Positions 34,201-45,300 of a stretch of 64,000 bases of DNA are shown here, piece by piece. The DNA lies in assembly GCA_020137815.1 (NCBI GenBank), contig CM035358.1:3604792-3668791 (forward strand). Direction: 5' to 3'. The notes beneath the pieces were generated by a model that ran no database searches, was not told the origin of the DNA, and saw only the letters and a list, made by a program, of their open reading frames with translations. Each line of letters begins with the position of its first letter. Position 1 is the stretch's first letter. A program made the position numbers and the translations under genes. Source of the stretch: Hormiphora californensis (Eukaryota > Ctenophora > Tentaculata > Cydippida > Pleurobrachiidae).

Positions 34201-36929
34201 CCCGCTTTCTATCCGAATCATCTCTTCTTCTTTCGACCTTCACCCCAAATTCCTCTCTCTTTCGGTCCCGTTCATCTCTCTTTTTATTGATTTTATCACT
34301 CCTTTCCCTTGGCTGGTGATGATTATCTTTCTTAATCTTCTCCTTAATTTCATCAATTTCATCCCTTTCATCTCTCTTTTCCTCTTTCCGTGGAGGATGT
34401 TCCTCTTTTCGACTTTTCTTCTCAGGTTCCTCCTCCAGGGAATGCTCAACTTTCTCAACTTCCACTTTACCCTCTTTCTTCTTCTTTTTCTTCTTCTTCA
34501 GTTTCTTCTGTGCAACTGGGGTTGGAGATGCCGAGGAGATGCGACTGACAACAGGGGAGACTGGTTGTACGACTTCTGAACGGACTAATCCTTTAACTGC
34601 GGGTGGGGGCTGAGGGGATTCATCTCTCACTTCTCTACTTGTTGTCCTGAAAATATAATTACTAATTAGTATCATTAAAATAGTAAGTGTAGTTAAACTA
34701 CAGAATAACCACAACCACAAACAATCAATGTTTCAGGACCTCTCCAGACGAGACAAAAGTGCAGCTGCCCTTAGAATTATTTACAAAACCTTCCGTTACC
34801 TGGTTAATCGAGGGGGTGGCGGGGAGATGTCTGGTTTGTCCCGTCTGGAGCGCTTCTCAGGCCTCCTTGTCTCACGGTGCTGCTCCGTGGAAAGGTGTCG
34901 AGGTCTTTCTGAATCTCGTGTCACCATCATATCCTTACTCACCTAAGATAGGAGGCAGGATTGTTAGAGGGCGGGGGAGGAAGGATTGTTAGAGAGCGGG
35001 GGAGGAAGGATTGTTAGAGGGGGCGGGGGAGGAAGGATTGTTAGAGGGTGGGGGAGTGGTAATGTTTTGACAAACTAAGACCTGGAGGGGTTTCTGATAG
35101 AGGCTCCATACTAGCCAGCGTCCTGTCGGGTGCTACATAATACCTTGATGGTAAAGACAGTTCCAAATTCAGGTAAGGGAGGAGTGGGGGCATCATCTCG
35201 TGCTGACATTTTAGGTGTTCTAGATCCATCATCATCATCATCATCTGTATCTACTGAGTCACCTGGAGGAAGGGAGGTGGAGTTGAAATGTCACGTGGTT
35301 GAGGAATTGAAAAAGGGAGCTATCACGTAGTTTGAAGAACCAGTGGTGGCCACCCCCCAAAACTTTTCAAAAAGGGGTTGTTGTGGGTGGTAAAATAGCT
35401 TTAAAATGTGTTCTAAATTGCTTTAAATTGATCAAAATCTAAAATTTTCCGGGGGCTTCGCCAAGGGCTAAAAATCGTTAAAATATTGTTCTAAAATGCT
35501 TAAAATTGATCAAAAACTAAAATTTTCCGGGGGCTTCGCCCCTTACCCACATCAGGGGCTGAACATCATTAAAAAAGTTTTCTAAAAGGGCTGAAAATTG
35601 CCCCCACTAAGGGCTGAAAATCGATAAAATATTGTTCTAAATTGCTTTAATTCATCAAAATTTCCGGGGGCTGAAACTCGTTGAAAATTTTTTCTAAAAG
35701 GGCTGAAAATTGTTTAAAAAAAATTCATCAAAAACTAGCCCCTCAAACCCTCTAGTTAGGAACACTATTGGTGCGCGGTCGTGCCCACGGAAGGAGTGCT
35801 TGGATCATCTTGAAACCGGTTTTAAGTTAACTAATGCATATATCCAAAAGTGTCTGTAGCTATTTGGGTGATGTTCTGACAATCCAATCAAGAGTTATGA
35901 CGAAAAAACAGTCAAAAAAGACGTTTTAAAGTGACAAAAAGGAGGACCTGAACACAGCCCTTATATGAAGGGTTGGGGCTATGAAACTTCTTGAGTGGAC
36001 AGAGAATTGTCCAAATTTGCAGTGTCAACTTTGGAATAGTTTCTATCTTCTGTAGTTATCTAATTAGAGCCGTTCAAACATGTGAGACGATCTGCAAAAC
36101 AGGGTAATTTGGTACTGTTTCCGTCCCATATTGCTTGCTCTCACCGCTTGTATGCTTTAATCCGCTCTCTAATTGGGCAAATCTCGTCAAGTGATCACTT
36201 CACAAGCAAGAATACACAGTATTAGAGGCCCCTGCAGCATCGTCTCACATGTTTAAACGGCTCTAATTAGATAACTACAAAAGATAGAAACTATTCCAAA
36301 GTTGACACTGCAAATTTGGACAATTCTCTGTCCACTCAAGAAGTTTCATAGCCCCAACCCTTCATATAAGGGCTGTGTTCAGGTCCTCCTTTTTGTCACT
36401 TTAAAACGTCTTTTTTGACTGTTTTTTCGTCATAACTCGTGATTGGATTGTCAGAACATCACCCAAATAGCTACAGACACTTTTGGATATGCATTAGTTA
36501 ACTTAAAACCGGTTTCAAGATGATCCAAGCACTCCTTCCGTGGGCACGACCGCGCACCAATAGTGGTCCTGACTACTCGGTCGCTAGGTCTGGAGTTGAA
36601 GTGTGGCCTTCGGCCACACCACCCCACCAAAAAATCCGTGCTGGGGCCACCCCTGTGAAGAATGCTAAAAAGTAAAAGAGGCTTGTTTACGACATGGGGT
36701 GATAATGGCACCCTTTCTAAATCAATGTACCTGTTGACATAGGGGCAGGTGTACTTGGTATTATATTCCTTAACTCCTCTAATGACTCCTTTCTCTCCCG
36801 TGCAGAACTGAGGGCAGCCTCCCGGAGTAACGCTAACTCTGCCTCTTGCTGCTTCTCCAGTTTCTTGGACATTGATATTAGGGCAGCCTCCCGCAGTATG
36901 GATACCTCCCGATGCTGTGGGGGAGCCAT
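28256..36929 (-). CDS. Lys/Arg-rich low-complexity protein, 7 exons, unidentified
   Basis: Exons in order (minus strand): 36929-36731, 35262-35144, 34942-34800, 34646-33560, 33405-33214, 29588-29493, 28639-28256; about 739 residues, phases consistent throughout. The start MAPPQHREV has a good context (AACATGG). The N-terminus has two copies of a helical motif, ILREAALISM and LLREAALSSA. The middle is dominated by RRRDE-type charged repeats with Ser/Pro patches. The C-terminus has a KKKKKK tract, an acidic Ser/Asp cluster, and ends SGRSRR. Composition suggests a nuclear RNA-processing or scaffold protein; I do not recognise the family. The donor of exon 5 could instead be after 33232. The introns host a hAT-like element, an intact LINE and a foldback element. 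Confidence 0.7.
28676..28744. repeat. ATACTGTATCAT tandem repeat
   Basis: About five copies of a 12-14 bp unit containing ACTGTATCATA flank the left end of the second 637-bp foldback. Two more copies follow its right end (29384-29410), so the element inserted into the array. Confidence 0.85.
28745..29381. mobile_element. 637-bp foldback element, copy 2 (TA target site)
   Basis: Same architecture and exact length as 16140-16776. It begins CAGGGTGTTCATTTTGG, ends CCAAAATGAACACCGTG, and is flanked by TA on both sides. It sits in the last intron of the Lys/Arg-rich gene. Arms are long enough to fold into a hairpin of roughly 290 bp. Confidence 0.88.
30109..33183 (-). mobile_element. Non-LTR retrotransposon (LINE) ORF, endonuclease + reverse transcriptase
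   Basis: An uninterrupted 1,024-codon frame. The N-terminal third is an APE-type endonuclease (LVYCNVNG, LNETWL, IGDLNLS, KSDHLTL). The reverse transcriptase follows, with KATGPDNIDG, VPVYKKGE, ENYRPISLT, YFDFQKAFDSVSHD, GVPQGSILGP, the catalytic YADD and a thumb with HPKKCK. The order and motifs fit the CR1/Jockey group. No ORF1 is seen. It lies in intron 5 of the Lys/Arg-rich gene in the same orientation, about 30 bp past the donor, so it would be transcribed with the host. The intact frame suggests recent insertion. The 3' end is probably between 29930 and 30108, but I could not define a target duplication. Confidence 0.93.
34980..35056. repeat. Short tandem repeat near exon 3 of the Lys/Arg-rich gene
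   Basis: Three to four copies of GGAGGAAGGATTGTTAGAG-type units, just upstream (minus strand) of the acceptor of exon 34942-34800. Confidence 0.75.
35341..36655. mobile_element. hAT-like non-autonomous element, 1.3 kb
   Basis: The left end CAGTGGTGGCCACCCC and right end GGGGCCACCCCTG form imperfect inverted termini of the CAGxGGTGGC type common in hAT transposons. The 8-bp flanks TGAAGAAC (35333-35340) and TGAAGAAT (36656-36663) match at 7 of 8. Inside are degenerate direct repeats with GGGGGCTTCGCC (35440-35720) and a palindrome of roughly 330-bp arms (35752-36095 and 36235-36570) whose tips read CACTATTGGTGCGCGG. No transposase frame. It lies in intron 1 of the Lys/Arg-rich gene. Confidence 0.8.
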
Positions 36930-37330
36930 GTTATAGGGGTTTTTTAGTTGGATTACGAGCTAGAGCAGGTAGTGCTGCAGTGGTTGTCCATCGAGGTAAT
37001 ACTCATAACAGAGGGGCTGGGGACTGGGGTCACCAATGAACGGGGTATTCACTACTCAGTACGGAAATTCAGGGAGTGCATGTCATATGTGTAGCAGTAG
37101 TTTCGAGTTTCGTTGTGTGTGTATGTTTGCCAAAAAACAACCAAAATTCAAGGCTCCGAGTTTGGAGAGACGGTGCGTGTGGCTGTGGGGGCGTGCGTGG
37201 TGCGCCAAAATAGTGTGCTTTTCATTGGTGGGGCGCGCACTAAACTAGAAAATGTGACGGAGGGAGCGGAGAGGGGATGGGTTGAGAACGATCTATCACA
37301 CACTCTCGCAACATCTCTCTCAGTAGTACA
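36930..37330 (-). promoter_or_regulatory. Possible promoter of the Lys/Arg-rich gene
   Basis: The DNA upstream of the ATG at 36929 becomes richer in G+C and CpG around 37170-37300 (GCGCGC, and an ACCAATGA box on the minus strand). No TATA box or start site can be assigned, so this is only a positional guess. Confidence 0.25.
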
Positions 37331-37605
37331 ACATCTTTAAACGGGCTGTTGCTTCCGTTTAACGGACCTTTCAACTCTCTCTATCCCATTCAAAGTGGTA
37401 GGTACTTGGACTTGGTCGTAAGGTGGAATGGGGGAGAGAAATTTAAACTTAAAAAGTTTAAAAAAAGATCACCATCAGCAATTTACGTAAGTAAATAATT
37501 TTCAATTTTATCAAGTTGTTAACAATACTTACATCCATATTCGGTGATGGTTTTAGGATCCCTCAACACATAAACATCCTGTACACAGAATTAACATGAG
37601 ATTAC

Positions 37606-37739
<134 letters not shown>

Positions 37740-37922
37740 AGGCTAAACAAGGTAGTGCAGTGTACAGTAATTGGAAACCCAGTGAAATAAAATACAAACG
37801 ACTCATAAACACACATATGTAATCTTCTCAAAATTATCTCAACATTTGTGAACAAAAAAATGTTTTTATGATCCGTTTTTATGATGATAACAATAAGGAG
37901 GTCCGGGAATATCAGGGTATTA

Positions 37923-40289
37923 TTATTCAGCCTTTTTCTTGGCAGGGAAAGTACTGTAGATCATGGAGGCTGATACAACTAGGAACAGTCCACCTCCAAA
38001 CGTCCTGAAAGTGGAAGTTAAATTTGGAATTTGGAGTGGGTGATTGACAGGTTTAACCTCAGGTTTAACGTCACAAGTCTGTGGAAATAATATACCCGGT
38101 GGGAGAAAGTTGTCAATGTTTCTTACATGGTAAAAGATAGTTCCCCAAGGTAGAAGATACTGATAAGGGAGGATAGAATGATAGAGATAGATGTTGCAAA
38201 CACTTTCACGATGTTATCTGTGTATTTTACAACTAGACTGATAAGTAGCCCTCCGTAAGCCTGGGAAAATGTGAGGTTGATAAATAATGGTCTTACAGCC
38301 GGGCCCCGATTTACTGGGATGCTCGGGGGAAGTGTTTTTCCCCTTAAAATAAGGTAAATCGGGGCCCGACTGTATTCGTACGCAGCACAAATCATGGCTA
38401 TTTTTTAATATAACATTCTCTCAAACCTTCTAGAAACTTCATCGAAGACTAGAGAATAAAAACCGGCTATTTATAGAACTATTCTCTTCCTCTCGTTCTA
38501 TAGAAGCTCGTTGTCTAGACTTGTTTATTATATACCTGAGACAGTATAACAGCAGCGATAGTACCATTAAAATCATGGAAGACCCCCTTTTCTGTTATGT
38601 GGTCTTGCTGAGTTAGAGCAATGTTACCCAATCCTACAATACAGCTGCACAACGCTGTAGGAGGGGGTTAATAATCAGGGGAAAGAGGAGAACAGGATTG
38701 ATATATAAGGGAGAATTTTGGAACAATAAACTCTATGAAACCCTCCTCTGAAATCTCTCCCCTAGCTTAAGTAACAATCTCTCTTCTAGTTAAAGTATCA
38801 ATCTCTCCCCTAGTTAAGGCCAGAGGGGGGGGGGTCGACGGGTTTTTTGGGGTGTTTTTTGAGGTATACGTTATATGAAAGCGCTGGGCAAGGCGGATCG
38901 ATTAGAACTGATGCCGTCGATGTTGCGCGCACCGTTTGGCAAAAATTTGGGGGTTAACATTTGGCCTATAATGGATGTTAACCCCTATAAATCAGGATTG
39001 GTGGGGTCTAGAACATCCATCATTGTACCAAAGGCTTCGTCTTGTCTTGATACAACTTCCTGAAAAGTTTTATGTCGTTACTCCAACTACTTCTTGATTT
39101 TTTGGGGGTTTACAAAATATGCGGAAAAAGCCCTTTTTGCCTCTAATTTTGCTCTTTTTTGGGACATCCTGCCTCACTTCCTGAGATAACGGCTAGGACT
39201 CAGACCTTGCCGTTTGGCATAGTTGTTCTAGAGACCGTGTTCTTCAAATTTGATGTAGCGATTTTTGATTAAGGCCCCCGTTCAAAATTTATAGGGGTTT
39301 ACATAAAATTTTCATGGACAAAACAAATGTTAACCCCTATAATTTTTGAACGAGGGCCTTAATCAAAAATCGCTACATCAAATTTGAAGAACACGGTCTC
39401 TAGAACAACTATGCCAAACGGCAAGGTCTGAGTCCTAGCCGTTATCTCAGGAAGTGAGGCAGGATGTCCCAAAAAAGAGCAAAATTAGAGGCAAAAAGGG
39501 CTTTTTCCGCATATTTTGTAAACCCCCAAAAAATCAAGAAGTAGTTGGAGTAACGACATAAAACTTTTCAGGAAGTTGTATCAAGACAAGACGAAGCCTT
39601 TGGTACAATGATGGATGTTCTAGACCCCACCAATCCTGATTTATGGGGGTTAACATCCATTATAGGCCGAATGTTAACCCCAAATTTTTGCCAAACGGTG
39701 CGCGCAACATCGACGGCATCAGTTCTAATCGATCCGCCTTGCCCAGCGCTTTCATATAACGTATACCTCAAAAAACACCCCAAAAAACCCGTCGACCCCC
39801 CCCCCTCTGGCCTTAAAGTAACAATCTCTCCCCTAGTTAAAGTAACAATCTCTCCCCTAGCTAAAGTAACAATCTCTCCCCTAGTTAAAGTAACAATCTC
39901 TCTCCCCTAGAGTCCCAATCTCACACCTAGTTAAAGTATTAATCTCTCCCCTAGCTAAAGTAACAATCTCTCTTCTAGTTAAAGTATCAATCTCTCCCCT
40001 AGTTAAAGTAACAATCTCTCTCCCCTAGTTAAAGTAACAATCTCTCCCCTAGTTAAAGTAACAATCTCTCCCCTAGTTAAAGTAACAATCTCTCTTCTAG
40101 TTAAAGTAACAATCTCACACCTACCAAGTTGAACGTTTCTCAGCCACACAGACTTTCCAGATGATTTCAACATGAGTTCGAAGGATACCCCAGCAAATCC
40201 AGAGGTAAGAGAGGCACAGGCAATGGCACCCAGGCCGATCATAGAGGAGGAGGAGGAGGAATCAGCACTTTCTACAGAGTCCTTCCACT

Positions 40290-40362
<73 letters not shown>

Positions 40363-40421
40363 GAGAGAGAGAGGAGAGAGAGAGAAGGTGAGAGAGAGTG
40401 AGAGAGAGAGAGTGAGAGAGA

Positions 40422-40465
<44 letters not shown>

Positions 40466-41452
40466 GATAGAGAGAGAGAAGGAGATTTATATTTTAGAGA
40501 TGGAGTGGCAGTAGGGGTGGCACACCTTGTGTGGCTCACACGACACGGCACACCGCTCAGTGAGGGTTACGTTTGGTAGGTCAAATCCTACGACAATTTT
40601 AGTTTGTGAACCATGTGTAGTAGTACCTGGACAAGACCAACTCCAGCGGCTAAAAGACAAAGTGAGAACCACTGTGCTCCACTAATCCTCCTTCCCAATA
40701 GACCAACAGAGCAGAGAGCTGTGGTGAGGGTCTTTAACTGGTAGGTAATCTGATAGAGAGATAGTGGTGAGTAGGAGAAACAAGGGTCCATTGCTGGGTA
40801 AGGTCATGATACCCAAAAGATATCTCACTTTTTGTAACTTCTTATTAAGTACTAGAAGGGAGAAATGCTTGCTTCCGCTACCAGACTAGCTGGCTAATAA
40901 TAGCTAACCTCACCCCTATCCCCCCCCCCCCCATTAGTACCCCCCCCACACCCCAATCCCCCCATTAGTACCTGATAAGTTGTGGGATCAAGGTGTGCCA
41001 GAGCCAGGAACAGGAGCTGATTCTGGACGATATAAAGGAAGGCTGGAACACCCACTTTTAGAGTTGTTACCGGGTCTTTAACAATGTCAGCTTTTAGTAT
41101 TGATAACGTCCGTCCTATACCCTCACTGAAACAGAGAAAACTCACTTAGAAAATGTTGTTCAATGAAATACAATGCGAATGTATATTGAATGCGTATTGT
41201 AAATGAGGGACCCTGTTAAATCAGGTTTGGTAAAGTAGGGACCAGGGTCCAGGGACAAACCAAAAAAGTGTATCCAATATCCCTCCCTTACCTGCAGACC
41301 ATGATAACTAAGCAGGTGAGAAGTTTCAGTAGCTCCTGACAGAACACAACTACAGGTATGGACACATCGTATGCTCGGGACCTCCGTACCAAGAATACAT
41401 TTGATACGGTCTGAATCACTAGCACGGATAAGCAGGCATACTTGATCAACAT
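37923..41452 (-). CDS. SLC35A-family nucleotide-sugar transporter
   Basis: Golgi antiporter of the UDP-galactose/UDP-GlcNAc/CMP-sialate family. Exons (minus): 41452-41292, 41125-40972, 40749-40627, 40287-40125, 38654-38536, 38260-38127, 38004-37923; 311 residues, phases consistent, which is near family length. Diagnostic stretches in order are [74 protein letters not shown] and [14 protein letters not shown], ending FPAKKKAE with a dilysine-like tail. Substrate cannot be fixed from sequence; SLC35A2/A3-like is most likely. The start at MLIKYACL matches the family N-terminus, though a CAG acceptor nine bases upstream of the ATG leaves a further 5' exon possible. One intron hosts a TTAA-flanked foldback. 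Confidence 0.9.
38761..40120. repeat. 24-bp minisatellite split by a transposon
   Basis: Copies of TTAAAGTAACAATCTCTCCC plus CTAG (24 bp, with variants) lie at 38761-38817 and 39813-40120, about 15 in all. The foldback at 38818-39812 interrupts the array inside an SLC35A intron. Confidence 0.93.
38818..39812. mobile_element. 995-bp foldback element flanked by TTAA
   Basis: Begins GGCCAGAGGGGGG and ends CCCCCCTCTGGCC; arms of about 470 bp are near-identical inverted copies around a short spacer near 39300-39345. TTAA occurs at both borders (38814-38817 and 39813-39816), the piggyBac-type target duplication. No coding capacity beyond arm artefacts. Confidence 0.88.
40290..40488. repeat. (GA)n microsatellite forming a polypyrimidine tract
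   Basis: On the minus (sense) strand this is (CT)n running directly into CTTCAG, the acceptor of the SLC35A exon starting at 40287. Confidence 0.93.
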
Positions 41453-42353
41453 AGCTACAGCTGTGCAGGGATATATCAGAAGTATGAGAAATGGGAAATC
41501 AGTCTTTAGTGCAATGGGTCATATATGGCCTGTGGTCCTCAAAGGGTTAGAGGGTGTGTAATACACTGTGTATGTGTATTGTGTGACACTTCCCGTCATT
41601 TCTCCAACTTTGAGGGTTAAACACTTAACACATAAATTAAACCGCGTCGTTATTTGTAATTGTAAGAGAGAGAGAAACAGTGACACACCAAGTAGTAAAA
41701 CAACACATCACACAGTGTGTGATTGTGGGGGAGGACAGTGTGACATCTCATATAATTGGCAACATTTTGAGGGTACATTTATCAAGGTGGTCGCTCAACA
41801 ACAAACAAGCTTAACTTGAGCCGCTCAGGCTTGAGCAGTGTGGTTTAGTCCAATATATGATAGTTAACTTTTCCTTCTAAATCTTCTACAAATTGTAATT
41901 CCATCACATCTCGTGAACAGAAAATCATTTAAAACCTCTCAGAGTCCATTGTAAAAATAATTTAGGGCTGCTGCAGGGCTTGTGACGTAGATTTGTGACG
42001 TGGGGCCAATTAGCCTGGGTGAGGTTAAAATTGGGGTGTGGTGACAGAGAACAAAGGTCCGATTACAGCAACTGCAAAATTACAAAAACATCTTGGGGGA
42101 TTCTCCTCCAGTCTTCTGACTCTCTCCGTGTCATTATATCCTCAGCTATTTCTCCAGTCATATTAAAATCAGACCGAAAAAGGGAGGAAGACAAAAGCTC
42201 GCTGTGCAAAAAAGACACAAAAAACATTGTGGGTAACAAAAAACGAGAGAGAAAAACAGTTGTACTAAAAACAGTGATGTGTGCGGTAACCATGGTTACA
42301 CGACTCGGTAACCATGGTTACACGACTCTGAATTGATGACGTCATCACGCGTC

Positions 42354-45300
42354 TCACACGGGACCGCCTTCATGGAGAGATTTTAGAGTTTTCTCAAATT
42401 GTCCTGCCCGTTTTAGCTCCAGAAACTTTTCGTAGAGTTGCAGGGAGGCTTGGGCTGCATGTTGGGGTCCGGGGATGAAGTCCGCGGTTAGGAGAGTCGG
42501 ACAGAGGTATTGGAGGGAGTGGGTAGCACCTAGAAGAGATAGAGTGTGGTCAACACATTGAAAGAAATTGTAATGGGTGTCTATAAACTACCAGCACCCT
42601 GATTTAAAACCCCATTTCCTCAGGGCATCCCGGTAAATTGGGGTCTCACGCGACTGCAGTATCTATTAATTATTCACTGGTTTATGATATATCACAATAA
42701 AACATACCAAGGGGGCTCTTGAAAAGGTCGATGGTATCAATGCACTGTTGACTGGGTAGTTGAATGTTAACGAACTTCAGCTGTTTGGCAATGTTGTGTC
42801 CCACCAGGATCACTCCCCTATCCACCAGGCACTTGATTTGGAAATAGAGGAGCTTGGTACTCTGGTGTCCCTCCTGGTTGGGGTGTTGACAGGTAAATAA
42901 TTAATTAAATAGGTTAAGAATTAACATCGAACATGAATCATGTCCATGTGAAACGGCAACATGTAAATATTTCACAAAACAAGTTTTTCAGCCAGAAAAC
43001 AAACTAAAAACACACAAACATAGTACATACCGTTCCAAATTGTGTTGGACAGATGCTATGACTGAATGGCACGCCCTCATTGGCACCCTGGCCTCGTACC
43101 ATAACAACTCTAAGAAGGAAGGAGGGTCCCTGGTCCATACAGAGGCCAATACCCACCAGCTCTCCCTTCGAGAGGGACTCATTGGCAGTGAGAGGCATCA
43201 TGTTCATATCCATCTGAGGGGGATAGATGTTATCTAGGAGTCGAGCTGATAGTTAGGTTTTAGTTAGGTAAATTGGAGTATGATATTACAGATATATGGA
43301 CTAAAGAGGAAGCGTGTACACCCTTTCTCCAGATCCGGGGAGGAAGGTACATCTAAACAAAGGGAAACAAGGAATTTTGCCAAACAAATGTTTCACCCGT
43401 AAGGGATCATCAGAAAGGAAGGTACATCTAGAGAAAAGCTAAACAGAATGCTGGAATTCTTTCCAAACTTCTCTCTCCCTACCTGTCCACTCTCTTCTCT
43501 CCAATCTAAATCAGTCAATACAATACAAGCATTCTCTCTAAATAAAGTATCCCTACCTGTCTGACGTTGAAGTTGGTGAACAGTTCCAGGGGGCTGATAG
43601 TGGTAGTAGCTAGGAGGTCCTTGGGTAGTTTCACTTGTTTGTATACCACCACGCAGGCAGTCTTCCAGGACTGACCAAAGTTAGTTGCCTCCTGTAAAAC
43701 AAGGAGTTAAAGTAGAGTTAGCACTGGGTTGGTATGGAGGTTCGCTGAGCGTACTCCATGGTTTAGTAACAACAAAAACTGAATTGGAAACGAAATCTGA
43801 TTCAAACAACAAGTATGTCTACCCAGTCCACTAACGCCGATCAAGCAAAAGGTAATTATTAGCTAATTACCCGCTAATTACCCACTAATTACCACCTCAT
43901 TATCACCTAATTACCTTATTATGAGTGCTAGTGGCGCTGCACCCATTAAACAGATACCACTCTGTGTCTTCTGAACCGCCACGTAGTTGGTGGTACTTTC
44001 GATCAACAAGGGAGTGAAGCATTAGCCCCTGGGAAGCTAGAGGGGGAACAGAGAGATGTTAGTATATTTGGGGAAGCTGGGAGAGATTAGAGATGTCAAG
44101 ATACTGTACTTAGATTAGTTAAGAAATATTGAACCTGAGTGAACTACTTAATTTCAAAACTTCATACTTACTCCCGGAGTCTATGTGGGCTATTACAGAA
44201 CACAGTTCATACTCGAATACTCCCATGTAGGGTTGGGATCCCTCCTTTTTGTCGTACAGCCCCCTTCCAAACTTTAGTTCACCCGGCTTTGGGCCAGATG
44301 TTATGTGGAACTGGGGAAAAGAGAGGTCAAAAATGATATGTGGAACTGGGGATGAAGAGATCAAATTTAGTAACGTTCTAACACTCCTTTACATTTGTAA
44401 AAGAGGGCGCGGTGAGAGAGTCAATCTCAGTTAAGAATCGTTGAAATATAACCGGTTATATTTCAACGATTCTTAACTGAGATTGACTCTCTCATAACCA
44501 GAATATACAACTGTGGCTGCCCAGGACTGGGCACAACAACAAAATCTTACATTGAGGGGCAGCCAGGCATTACTCTCGTACCCGTGTACTAAAGTACAGT
44601 CGGGTATACTACACGATGCCCCTGCAGGACACCTCTTACTCAGCTCCGTGTGGACCTTACACTGCTGTTGCCAAAACTCCGTGTTAGTTGGGTGTGAACC
44701 TGGAGAAAACAGTGAGCTTGGGGTTGACGGTCGTCTCAAGTGAAGCAAGCTGAGAGCCTACACGAGAGATTCATCACAAATCAAGTATATTATGTGTGTA
44801 GTAGGTGGCAAGACTGGAACACGGGCGGTGTTTTCTAAAACTAAATTCAAGAAATGCAACACCCTCCTGCTTTAATCACTGTATGATTACTAACCAATCT
44901 GACCCCCATTATTACCCCGACCCTCATGATTACCACCCAATTAACCCCCCCAATTACCCCACTATAATTACCACAATTGAGTTGCAGGATATACGGCAGG
45001 GATTCCAGGGTGCCACTCTCTTTGCACGATGTGAATTGTCTGCACCGGTTACACCACTGAGTTGATCCCTTCTCAGGCTGCATGACTTCCTTCAGCAACT
45101 GATTGAGATAATTATATAGCAGGAACCGACCGACACAAGTAAACAACCAATCAGAACTCGTTATTTAGGTCACGTGACTGGTTATCAGCCAATCAGGGAC
45201 CAGTATTTCCTGATTCGGTCGGTTCCTGTTATATGGTATGAATATCTTGGGCATGCATATGAATTGAACTAAAAATAGAATTGATAGAGATTTGCATTTT

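Noticed and set aside
34728-35330. Plus-strand open frames opposite the Lys/Arg-rich exons
   Set aside because: Shadows of minus-strand exons 2 and 3.
36961-37009. Minus-strand candidate exon end reading YEYYLDGQPLQHYLL then stop
   Set aside because: Lies just upstream of the Lys/Arg-rich ATG; no phase-compatible upstream exon, so it may be 5' UTR.
37513-37574. Minus-strand candidate exon reading DVYVLRDPKTITEYG with good splice sites
   Set aside because: No partner exon in matching phase was found between the SLC35A stop and the Lys/Arg-rich gene.
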